From Propionicimonas sp. (GTDB taxonomy: Bacteria > Actinomycetota > Actinomycetes > Propionibacteriales > Propionibacteriaceae), in the NCBI GenBank assembly GCA_031119515.1, contig JAVHXR010000015.1, positions 1-8,129 of the forward strand: a DNA stretch of 8,129 bases. The letters are read 5' to 3'. Shown here piece by piece: positions 1 to 5,746 of the stretch (positions are counted from its first letter, which is position 1; every line of letters begins with the position of its first letter). A program made the position numbers and the translations under genes. The notes below the pieces were generated by a model. It was given only the letters and a program-made list of their open reading frames with translations. It was not told the origin of the DNA and did not search any database.

Positions 1-137
1 TCGAACGCGATCCGATGCGCCAGCGGCTCGGTGAGCAGCAGGCCGGGGTTGATCGCGAACACCCCGAGGACGCGCTCGGGCCGCTCGGAAGCCATCAGCA
101 GCGCGTGGCCGGCGCCCGTGCACACGCCGGCGAGCAC
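1..137 (-). other. Alpha/beta-hydrolase-like tail in frame with hemC (possible fusion or chimeric junction)
   Basis: The last visible codons of the hemC frame read GVCTGAGHALLMASERPERV and then LGVFAINPGLLLTEPLAHR. GVCTG fits a G-x-C/S-x-G nucleophile elbow. The following ALLMASERPERVLGV is the helix-and-strand pattern typical of alpha/beta hydrolases (compare GYSDGA...HHPERVRSLVAI in the hydrolase at 4216-4998). The junction would fall in the ERAVLA stretch (about 129-146), which could occur in either family and so offers short shared sequence for a join. The alternative is a divergent native HemC domain 3 with Cys231 as cofactor ligand: RVLGVFAINPGLLLTEPLAHR can be loosely aligned to the family's L-x-G-L-V-x-x-P-D-G strand. 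I lean towards the hydrolase reading, with moderate confidence. Confidence 0.45.
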
Positions 138-812
138 GGCCCGCTCGGCGGTCACCTCCAGCCGGGTGGCGGAGTGGTCGAGGTGGGCGATCGCCGGCCG
201 CAGCGGGCTGTCGGCGCGGCACTCCACTGCCAGCGCCCCCTGCGCGGGCGCCGGCACCAGGACGGCGGTCGGAATGGCCTGGGCGACCTCGTCGGAACGG
301 CCGACCCGTTCCAGCCCGGCGGCGGCGAGCACGGCGGCGTCCACCTCGCCCTCGCGGACCTTGCGGATCCGGGTGTCGACGTTGCCGCGGATCGGCACCA
401 CGACCAGGTCGGGACGGTAGCGGGCCAGGCCCGCGGCCCGACGCGGCGAGGACGTCCCCACCCGGGCGCCGGGCGGGAGCTCGTCCAGCCCCCCGGCGGC
501 GGAGACCAGGACGTCGTGGGCGGGCGCGCGCTCGGGGATCGCGGCGACGACAAGGCCCTCGGCCGGCGCCGAGGGGAGGTCCTTGAACGAGTGCACCACG
601 ACGTCGACGCGACCCTCCAGCAGGGCGTCGCGCAGCGCGGAGACGAAGGCGCCGGGACGGCTCGGCGCGTCCAGCGGCACCGACGTGTCATCTCCCTCGG
701 TGCGGATCGTCACGAGTTCGACCGGCTCCCCCAGGAGCCGGCCGAGGGCGTCGGCCACCATCCCCGACTGGGTGCGGGCGAGCAGGCTGCCGCGGGTGCC
801 GAGGCGGATCAC
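1..812 (-). CDS. hemC: Porphobilinogen deaminase (hydroxymethylbilane synthase), C-terminus cut by window edge
   Basis: The enzyme polymerises four porphobilinogen molecules into hydroxymethylbilane in the cytoplasm, using a dipyrromethane cofactor. The GTG start at 812 overlaps the hemA stop as GTGA, so translation is probably coupled. Family motifs in order: N-terminal IRLGTRGSLLARTQS, IRTEGD (about 36-41), HSFKDLP with the expected catalytic Asp near residue 78, GTSSPRR, RGNVDTR, then PAPAQGALAVECR and TAERA. About 270 residues are visible against roughly 310 for the family, so some 40 or more lie outside. Residues 1 to about 225 are confidently HemC. After TAERAVLA the sequence departs from the family: the cofactor-binding GC-x-x-P-[IV]-G loop is not recognisable, and the only nearby Cys (231) sits about three residues early. 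That end may not belong to HemC and is described as a separate feature. Confidence 0.93.
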   Translation of the reverse strand, partial: MIRLGTRGSLLARTQSGMVADALGRLLGEPVELVTIRTEGDDTSVPLDAPSRPGAFVSALRDALLEGRVDVVVHSFKDLPSAPAEGLVVAAIPERAPAHDVLVSAAGGLDELPPGARVGTSSPRRAAGLARYRPDLVVVPIRGNVDTRIRKVREGEVDAAVLAAAGLERVGRSDEVAQAIPTAVLVPAPAQGALAVECRADSPLRPAIAHLDHSATRLEVTAERAVLAGVCTGAGHALLMASERPERVLGVFAINPGLLLTEPLAHRIAF

Positions 813-2035
813 GAAGCGTCGACCACGATGCCGAACAGGGTCTTCAGCGCCCGGCGGTAGTCGTCCAGGTCGCCACTGCGGGCGAGGTCGGCCGCCCGTA
901 CCGACGGCGCGTGCAGCAGGGAGTTCGACACCCGCCGCAGCGACCGGGCGATCGCCTCGGCGGTCTCGGGCGAGTAGCGCGCCGTCGCCTGTTCGATCTC
1001 GCGGTCGATGATGTCCTGGACGTGGGAGCGGATCGCGGTGACGGCCGGCGTCGCCATCCGTCCCTCTTCGACGTGCAGGTAGGCCGCGACCGCGCGGGTG
1101 ACGGTCTCGCGCGCCTCGATCAGTGCCATCGACTGCTCAAGCGGGACCACCTCGCCGATCCGGTCGAGGGTGACCAGGTCGACACCGGGCAGGTCGTCGC
1201 AGCCGGGAGCGACGTCCGCGCCACCGCTGAGGTCGACCACCGGCAGCGTCCGGCCGGGGTCCCGGGATGCCTCGGCGAACAGTTCCGGGGTCAGGATCGC
1301 CTCGCCGGTGCCTGAGCAGCACACCACCAGGTCGGCGGCGTGCAGCGCGTCGGCGAGGTGCCCGGCGGCGACCGCGCCGACCGGGTGGCTGGTCGCGAAC
1401 TGTTCGGCCTGGCCGGAGCGCGAGAACACGCCGATCCGGGAGCACCCCCGGCGGCTCAGGTCGGCGACGACGACCCGGGCGTAGTTGCCGGTGCCGACCA
1501 GGACGACCCTGGCCGCGGCCCAGTCCTCGACGCCGGCCAGGTCCAGGCCGACGGAGGCGAGGGAGCGGCCGGCGGCGCCGAGACCCGTCCCGGTCACCAC
1601 GGCCTTCGAGGTGGTGAGGGCGTGCTGGAAGAGCCGGCGCAGCGGCGGGGTGACGGAGGACTCGGCCTCGGCCAGCGCCGTCCTGACCTGGCCGACGATC
1701 TCGACCTCGCCGACGACCATGGAGTCCAGCCCGCTGGCGACCTCGAAGAGGTGCTCGACGACGCCCTGCCCGGCGTAGACAACGAAGGCGTCCCGCACCC
1801 CCGGGTCGTCCACGGCCTCGATCACGGCCGCCATGGTGTGGTCGACGGCGGAGTGGAAGCCGTCCACGTCGAGATAGAGCTCGAACCGGTTGCAGGTGGC
1901 CAGCGGGACGACGCCGCGCACGCCGGTACCCGCGGCGAGCAGTCGTTCGGTGATCTCGTCGGTGTATCGCGCCAGACTGGCGACTGCTTCCGCGCCCACC
2001 TCGTGATGACTGACTCCAGCAGCGAACAGTGGCAC
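809..2035 (-). CDS. hemA: Glutamyl-tRNA reductase
   Basis: The enzyme reduces glutamyl-tRNA(Glu) to glutamate-1-semialdehyde with NADPH, the first committed step of C5-pathway tetrapyrrole synthesis. From the GTG at 2035 the protein has 408 residues, normal for the family, and begins VPLFAAGVSHHE. The frame stays open to an ATG at 2116, but the added residues are low-complexity and unlike the family N-terminus. The catalytic thioester Cys is Cys48 in TCNRFELY. The substrate and domain motif HLFEVASGLDSMVVGE lies at about 95-110. The Rossmann NADPH-binding turn is GTGNYA (181-186) rather than the usual GAGxMG, and the later DLAxPR motif is DLSGGADVAPG. Both deviations keep the overall fold and may be lineage-specific. 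The C-terminal dimerisation helices are present. It forms an operon with hemC by the 4-base overlap. No Shine-Dalgarno precedes the GTG; a TACGCT hexamer 6 bases upstream suggests a leaderless message. Confidence 0.95.
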   Translation of the reverse strand: MPLFAAGVSHHEVGAEAVASLARYTDEITERLLAAGTGVRGVVPLATCNRFELYLDVDGFHSAVDHTMAAVIEAVDDPGVRDAFVVYAGQGVVEHLFEVASGLDSMVVGEVEIVGQVRTALAEAESSVTPPLRRLFQHALTTSKAVVTGTGLGAAGRSLASVGLDLAGVEDWAAARVVLVGTGNYARVVVADLSRRGCSRIGVFSRSGQAEQFATSHPVGAVAAGHLADALHAADLVVCCSGTGEAILTPELFAEASRDPGRTLPVVDLSGGADVAPGCDDLPGVDLVTLDRIGEVVPLEQSMALIEARETVTRAVAAYLHVEEGRMATPAVTAIRSHVQDIIDREIEQATARYSPETAEAIARSLRRVSNSLLHAPSVRAADLARSGDLDDYRRALKTLFGIVVDAS

Positions 2036-2041
2036 CGTCGC

Positions 2042-2047
2042 AGCGTA
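2042..2047 (-). promoter_or_regulatory. Candidate -10 box for hemA
   Basis: Read on the minus strand this is TACGCT, matching TANNNT, and it ends 6 bases before the GTG at 2035. Transcription would then begin at or next to the start codon. I see no convincing -35 hexamer. Confidence 0.35.
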
Positions 2048-2122
2048 CCAAAACCGGCTCGTCGGGCGCCTGTCCGCCCGCGGCGGCCGCGGTCGTGGGG
2101 AAAGACTCCTCAACACATCACT

Positions 2123-2148
2123 ACTTCATGATATGTTCACTTTCATGA
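2123..2148 (+). promoter_or_regulatory. AT-rich control patch before the P-type ATPase: direct repeat and candidate -10
   Basis: This is the most AT-rich stretch nearby. It holds a near-perfect direct repeat, ACTTCATGA at 2123-2131 and ACTTTCATGA at 2139-2148, starts 16 bases apart. Between them TATGTT (2132-2137) fits a TANNNT -10 box and ends 7 bases before the ATG at 2145, which would give a leaderless transcript. The repeats flank the candidate -10, a position where a metal-responsive repressor could act, but no regulator gene is in the window. The TGAACATATCATGA core (minus strand) faintly recalls ArsR/SmtB-type operators without being a good palindrome. Confidence 0.35.
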
Positions 2149-4208
2149 GAGATGGCGGACCTGACGACCACCAGCACACCGGCCACGGCGACGGCCGCTG
2201 GGAGCTCTGCTTCGCGATCGCGGCCGGGATCACGTACCTGGCGGCGCTGGTCGCCGAGTTCGGACTGGGCGCCCCGGCGACGGTGACGAACGCGCTGTAC
2301 CTGGCGACCTGCGGCTTCGGCGGATTCTTCACGGTGCGGGGTGCCTGGGGGTCGGTACGCCGCGGACGGTTCGAGGTCGACTTCCTGATGATCGTGGCGG
2401 CAGCGGGAGCGGTGGCGGTCGGCCGGCTCGCCGAGGCCGCCGTCCTGCTGTTCCTGTTCAGCATCGGGCACGCCCTGGAGGAGTACGCGCTCGGGCGCGC
2501 CACCCGCTCGATTCGCGCGCTCGCAGAGCTCGCCCCTCGCACGGCCACAGTCCGAGCCCCCGGCGGGTTGACCGCGGAACGGCCGGTGGAGCGGCTCGGG
2601 ATCGGCGACGTCGTCGTGGTACGCCCCCACGCCAGGATTCCGGCGGACGGCTTCGTCAGCGACGGCAGGACCGCCGTCGACCAGTCGGCGGTAACCGGTG
2701 AGTCGATCCCGGCGGAGAAGACCCCGGTCGCCGACGTCACGGCCGCGCTCGCGCACCCCGAGGCGGTCGCCGCCTGCTCGCGGGTGTTCGCCGGCACCGT
2801 CAACGGGCCCGGCGCCTTCGACCTCGTCGTCACCGCCGCTGCCGCGGACACCACGCTGGCGAGGGTCGTCCGGCTGGTCACCGAGGCCGAGTCGGCACCA
2901 TCGCCCAGCCAGCGGTTCATCGACCGGTTCCAGCGGTTCTACGTGCCGGCGGTGCTGGGCGCCGTGGCTGCCGTGCTCGCCGGGGGGATCCTGCTGACCA
3001 CCGAGCCGTTCGGGGACAGCTTCTACCGGGCGATGCTCGTCCTGGTCGCGGCCAGCCCGTGCGCCCTGGCGATCGCCACCCCCGCGGCCGTGCTCGCCGG
3101 CATCAGCCGCGCCGGACGCGCCGGCGTCCTGGTCAAGGGCGGCGCCCCGCTGGAGACCCTCGGCCGGGTGGAGGCGATGGCGTTCGACAAGACCGGCACC
3201 CTGACCTGGGGGCGGCCCGGCGTCAGCGACACCATCCCGGCGCGAGGGGCCACCACCGCAGAACTCCGCGCGGTCGCCCTCGCTGTCGAGTCGCTCAGCG
3301 ACCACCCGCTCGCCGGCGCGGTGGTGCGCGACCTGAGCGCCGTCGTCCCCGGGCCGGAACGGCTCACCGCCACCGAACTGGAGGCGGTCACCGGCCGCGG
3401 CGTCCGGGCGCGGGTCGGCGGGGACGCCGTCCTGCTGGGCAACACCCGACTGATGGCCGACGCCGGCCTGCAGTTGCCCGACGACGTCGCGTCCGCCGTC
3501 GGGCAGCTCCAGTCCGACGGCCGCACCACGATGGTGGTCAGGCGCGGCGACAGGTTCCTGGGGGTGATCGGGGTGATGGACGCCCCTCGCCGGGAGGCGA
3601 GGGACACCCTCGCCGCGCTGCGCGACGCGGGGATCCGCGACCTCGTCCTGATCTCCGGGGACAACCAGCTGGTCGCCGGATCCGTCGGCCGCGCGGTCGG
3701 CGCCGATCGGGCGTTGGGCGAGCTGCTCCCCGAGGACAAGGTGGCCGCGATCCGGGAACTCGGCAGCGGGCAGCGGGTCACCGCGATGGTGGGCGACGGC
3801 GTCAACGATGCCCCGGCGATGGCGACCGCGAACCTCGGCATCGCGATGGGAGCGGCAGGCTCGGCCGTCGCGCTGGAGACCGCCGACATCGCCTTGATGT
3901 CGGACGACCTGGGGCGGGTCCCGTTCATGGTCCGGCTCAGCCGTGCGACAACCCGGCTGATCCGCCAGAACCTCGTCGCCGCCCTCGTCGTGGTCGCGTT
4001 CCTGGTGCCGGCCAGCCTGCTCGGCCTGACGATGGGCCCGATCGTGTTCCTGCACGAGGGATCGACCATCCTTGTCGTCCTGAACGCCCTCCGGCTGCTG
4101 AGGTTCGACCTCGACCGCGACCACCACGGGATCGTCCACGAGGAGCGGCCGGACGGGCGGGTGGCAGTGGCCGCCGCACCGCGGGAGGAACTTCCCCGCC
4201 GGGACTGA
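2133..4208 (+). CDS. P1B-4-type heavy-metal exporting P-type ATPase (Co2+/Fe2+ class, CtpD/CoaT/PfeT-like)
   Basis: This is an inner-membrane pump that uses ATP to export a transition metal ion. Numbering from the ATG at 2133 (691 residues): actuator motif TGES at 188-191, phosphorylation motif DKTGTLT with Asp352, the HP motif of P1B pumps at 391-392, and the hinge GDGVNDAP at 554-561. Specificity motifs are SPC in the sixth membrane helix (308-310) and HEGST in the last helix (641-645), the hallmark of subgroup P1B-4, whose known members export Co2+ or Fe2+. Eight membrane segments are visible at roughly 24-45, 52-72, 83-97, 99-115, 269-288, 295-320, 612-632 and 634-655. There is no N-terminal CxxC metal-binding domain. 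Instead there is a short His-bearing N-tail (DDHQHTGHGDG) and a C-tail with DHHGIVHE. The ATG at 2145 is an equally good or better start, giving 687 residues, because a TATGTT box lies 7 bases before it; neither ATG has a Shine-Dalgarno. It is divergent from hemA. The metal is inferred from the motifs only. Confidence 0.93.
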   Translation: MFTFMRDGGPDDHQHTGHGDGRWELCFAIAAGITYLAALVAEFGLGAPATVTNALYLATCGFGGFFTVRGAWGSVRRGRFEVDFLMIVAAAGAVAVGRLAEAAVLLFLFSIGHALEEYALGRATRSIRALAELAPRTATVRAPGGLTAERPVERLGIGDVVVVRPHARIPADGFVSDGRTAVDQSAVTGESIPAEKTPVADVTAALAHPEAVAACSRVFAGTVNGPGAFDLVVTAAAADTTLARVVRLVTEAESAPSPSQRFIDRFQRFYVPAVLGAVAAVLAGGILLTTEPFGDSFYRAMLVLVAASPCALAIATPAAVLAGISRAGRAGVLVKGGAPLETLGRVEAMAFDKTGTLTWGRPGVSDTIPARGATTAELRAVALAVESLSDHPLAGAVVRDLSAVVPGPERLTATELEAVTGRGVRARVGGDAVLLGNTRLMADAGLQLPDDVASAVGQLQSDGRTTMVVRRGDRFLGVIGVMDAPRREARDTLAALRDAGIRDLVLISGDNQLVAGSVGRAVGADRALGELLPEDKVAAIRELGSGQRVTAMVGDGVNDAPAMATANLGIAMGAAGSAVALETADIALMSDDLGRVPFMVRLSRATTRLIRQNLVAALVVVAFLVPASLLGLTMGPIVFLHEGSTILVVLNALRLLRFDLDRDHHGIVHEERPDGRVAVAAAPREELPRRD

Positions 4209-4224
4209 GCCCCGGCTACGGGGT
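4209..4224. terminator. Small hairpin between convergent ATPase and hydrolase genes
   Basis: CCCCG, loop GCTA, CGGGG, plus an outer G-T pair, lies immediately after the ATPase stop and overlaps the hydrolase stop codon. It could act in both directions. The stem is short and no T-run follows, so support is weak. Confidence 0.3.
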
Positions 4225-4998
4225 GGCCGGACGACGGGCGCCGGGGGCGTCCGCCAGCAGGAAGGACCGGACCAGGGTGGTGACCAGGTCCGGGAACTCC
4301 GCGACCAGGCCGTGGCTCGCTCCTGGAAGGATGCACAGCCGGGAGTCGGGGATCGACGCCGCGATCAGCAGGCTGTGGTCGGGCCGGATCGTGTCGCGGT
4401 CGCCGGACATGACCAGCGTGCGGGCGGACACCCGCGCCAGGCTCGCCGGGTCTATCCGGGGCTCCCGCGCCCACAGCCGGAACAGCTTGGCCAGGACGAC
4501 GTCGGCGTGCTCGGGGCCGTCCGGGGAGAGCCGCTGGTACTCCAGCAGCTCACGATCCGGTTCCGCCTCCGACACCGTCGGCGGCGGCAGCACCGGCCAC
4601 CCTGCGGCCTCGGGAGCGTCGACGAACCCTGACGGGTCGAGGTTGCCGCTGATGGCGACCAGCGAGCGCACCCGCTCGGGGTGGTGCAGCGCCAGCAGCA
4701 GCCCGAGGATCGCCCCGTCGCTGTAGCCCACGATGTGGGCCGGCCCGGCGAGGCAGGCGTCCAGGTAGCCGACCGCCTCCGCCAGCCACGCCTGGTAGCT
4801 GTACGGGCCGTCGATGTCGGGCGACCGGCCGTGGCCGGGCCGCTCGTAGGCGAACACCTCGAAATCGGCGGCGAGGGAGTCGAACTGTGGCCGCATCGAC
4901 TCCAGCGAGCAGAACCCGCCGTGGAGCAGCAGCACCGGATCGCCGTCCCCGGCGGACTCGGTGTACACCCGCGCCCCGCCGACCTGCAGATACGCCAT
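4216..4998 (-). CDS. Alpha/beta-fold hydrolase
   Basis: This is a soluble 260-residue alpha/beta hydrolase of unknown substrate. The full fold is present: the HGG oxyanion segment at 26-28 (LLLHGGF), YERPGHGRS at 51-59, the nucleophile elbow GYSDG with Ser93, the acid Asp201 in SGDRDTI, and the base His228 in PGASHG. No signal peptide or membrane segment is seen. The ATG at 4998 is chosen because AGGAG (5006-5010) precedes it by 7 bases and MAYLQVGGARVYTESAG is the expected first strand; an ATG at 5073 would only add unstructured basic residues. A TACCAT hexamer at 5047-5052 on the minus strand could be its -10 box. It lies downstream of ssrA but behind two hairpins, so it is probably transcribed separately. 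Esterase, lactonase or haloperoxidase-like activity are all possible; the sequence does not decide. Confidence 0.9.
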   Translation of the reverse strand: MAYLQVGGARVYTESAGDGDPVLLLHGGFCSLESMRPQFDSLAADFEVFAYERPGHGRSPDIDGPYSYQAWLAEAVGYLDACLAGPAHIVGYSDGAILGLLLALHHPERVRSLVAISGNLDPSGFVDAPEAAGWPVLPPPTVSEAEPDRELLEYQRLSPDGPEHADVVLAKLFRLWAREPRIDPASLARVSARTLVMSGDRDTIRPDHSLLIAASIPDSRLCILPGASHGLVAEFPDLVTTLVRSFLLADAPGARRPATP

Positions 4999-5005
4999 CA
5001 CCGGA

Positions 5006-5010
5006 CTCCT
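5006..5010 (-). promoter_or_regulatory. Shine-Dalgarno of the alpha/beta hydrolase
   Basis: AGGAG on the minus strand, 7 bases before the ATG at 4998. It decides the start over the upstream in-frame ATG at 5073. It is the only clear Shine-Dalgarno before a start codon that I find in the window. Confidence 0.7.
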
Positions 5011-5086
5011 GCCTGCTCGACTCGCGCACGATCGCGGACAGCGCCGATGGTAGTGCCCGCCCGCCAGCCGCACCCGGAACGCACGA

Positions 5087-5127
5087 GAGCCCCCTCCGGA
5101 CCGCGCTGGCGGTACCGGACGGGGCTC
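5087..5127 (-). terminator. Long GC-rich hairpin between ssrA and the hydrolase gene
   Basis: GAGCCCC (5087-5093) pairs with GGGGCTC (5121-5127). After a C/C mismatch, TCCGGACCGC (5095-5104) pairs with the opposite arm (5109-5119) with one bulged A, closing on the tetraloop GCTG: about 17 base pairs in all. It lies about 70 bases past the tmRNA 3' end and about 90 bases before the hydrolase start. No T-run follows on either strand, which is usual for actinobacterial terminators. It could also be a leader structure of the hydrolase message. Confidence 0.6.
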
Positions 5128-5167
5128 GGTTGCGTCCTCACGGCGGCCGCGAGGCGACGAACTCTAC

Positions 5168-5190
5168 CGACCAGGGTGTTCCCCCGGTCG
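5168..5190 (-). terminator. ssrA terminator hairpin
   Basis: On the minus strand CGACCGGGG pairs with CCCTGGTCG around the loop GAACA: 9 base pairs including one G-T. It begins 6 bases after the tmRNA discriminator base and is followed by the weakly T-rich GTAGAGTT. It most likely ends the pre-tmRNA and would be trimmed during 3' maturation. Confidence 0.7.
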
Positions 5191-5196
5191 CAGGGG

Positions 5197-5561
5197 TGGA
5201 GGTGGCGGGAATCGAACCCGCGTCCTCAAGAGGTGAACCAGGACTTCTCCGGGCGCAGCCGACTAGGCGTTCTGCTCGGCCCCCACCCTCACGTCGGCGA
5301 GTGGTGGACAGGCCCAGTTCTCAAAGAGTCCCGCGCTGACCCGAGAACGGGGTCAGTGCAGCAAGCCTTCTGAATGAGGCCAGGAACCGGACGGAAGGCA
5401 CGTCCGGGCTGACCCTTCGGTCACTGCTCAGGCAGCGAGAGCGAAGTCAGTGCGCGTAGTGTTGGCACTTATTGGTTTCCAGGAGTCGTTAACGAGATGT
5501 CCCTGGATCCTCGGCCCGCTTCTCCTGGGACTACCGTCCCAAGTCGAAACCAGTCACCCCC
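5197..5561 (-). ncRNA. ssrA: Transfer-messenger RNA (tmRNA)
   Basis: tmRNA with SmpB rescues ribosomes stalled on broken messages and tags the unfinished protein for proteolysis. The 5' end GGGGGTG (5561-5555) pairs with CACCTCC (5204-5198) as a 7-base-pair acceptor stem with one G-T pair. The hallmark GGTTTCGAC follows the 5' strand, and the 3' end has a standard T arm (GCGGG-TTCGATT-CCCGC). The reading frame resumes at GCC (5466-5464) after AATAAGT and encodes ANTTRTDFALAA before TGA (5430-5428); the LAA end is the classic degradation signal. Hairpins such as TGACC-GAAG-GGTCA (5410-5423) and TGACCC...GGGTCA (5337-5355) fit the pseudoknot region. The mature length is about 365 bases plus CCA. 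The chromosome encodes ACCCC rather than ACCA after the acceptor, so the final A must be added by the CCA enzyme. smpB, often beside ssrA in actinobacteria, is not adjacent here. Confidence 0.97.
5428..5466 (-). CDS. tmRNA proteolysis-tag reading frame (ANTTRTDFALAA)
   Basis: Twelve codons plus TGA inside ssrA. The resume codon is GCC (Ala). The frame is translated only after trans-translation switches the ribosome onto tmRNA, so it has no start codon or ribosome binding site of its own. Confidence 0.9.
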   Translation of the reverse strand, partial: ANTTRTDFALAA

Positions 5562-5602
5562 TGTTGAGTTGTGCGCCGGGTTCTCTCGACCCCAGCCTCG
5601 CA

Positions 5603-5608
5603 AGTCTA
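5603..5608 (-). promoter_or_regulatory. Candidate -10 box for ssrA
   Basis: TAGACT on the minus strand fits TANNNT and lies about 40 bases before the mature 5' end, leaving a short leader for RNase P to remove. No clear -35 box is seen. Confidence 0.35.
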
Positions 5609-5733
5609 CCCGATCCGGACGGAGCCAGGCCACCGCCCTCCCGCCGGCACCCGACACCGCCCACCGCGGCTTCCGGGCGGCCGCCGGAGGAGGACCGCAG
5701 CCGGGGCGCGGCGGCGACCCGTCCCGGCTCGTC

Positions 5734-5739
5734 TAGGGT
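5734..5739 (+). promoter_or_regulatory. Candidate -10 box for the FKBP gene
   Basis: TAGGGT fits TANNNT and ends 7 bases before the ATG at 5747, so the message would be leaderless. The rest of the 5562-5746 gap between ssrA and this gene shows only high-GC sequence with no further gene that I can support. Confidence 0.4.
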
Positions 5740-5746
5740 TGTGTCC

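Noticed and set aside
15..860. 281-residue plus-strand frame opposite hemC
   Set aside because: Antisense to clear HemC motifs and repetitive in composition.
2036..2116. ATG at 2116 as the hemA start
   Set aside because: The added 27 residues are Arg/Pro-rich and unlike HemA N-termini. The family N-terminus begins at the GTG at 2035.
2121..4139. 672-residue open frame on the minus strand opposite the P-type ATPase
   Set aside because: It is antisense to a gene with a full set of P-type ATPase motifs. Its composition is low-complexity (Arg, Gly, Asp, Pro rich), as expected from high GC codon bias, with no recognisable domain.
3059..4726. 555-residue plus-strand frame crossing the ATPase end and the hydrolase
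   Set aside because: It runs across two well-supported genes in another frame or strand and is Arg/Gly/Pro-rich with no fold; a GC shadow.
5197..5230. A separate tRNA gene suggested by the GGGTTCGATTCCC T arm
   Set aside because: No D arm or anticodon arm lies beside it. It is the 3' end of tmRNA, pairing with the 5' strand at 5555-5561.
5450..5746. N-terminal extension of the FKBP frame back into ssrA
   Set aside because: The frame happens to be open, but the sequence overlaps tmRNA and encodes Pro/Arg-rich filler. The FKBP domain fits the ATG at 5747.
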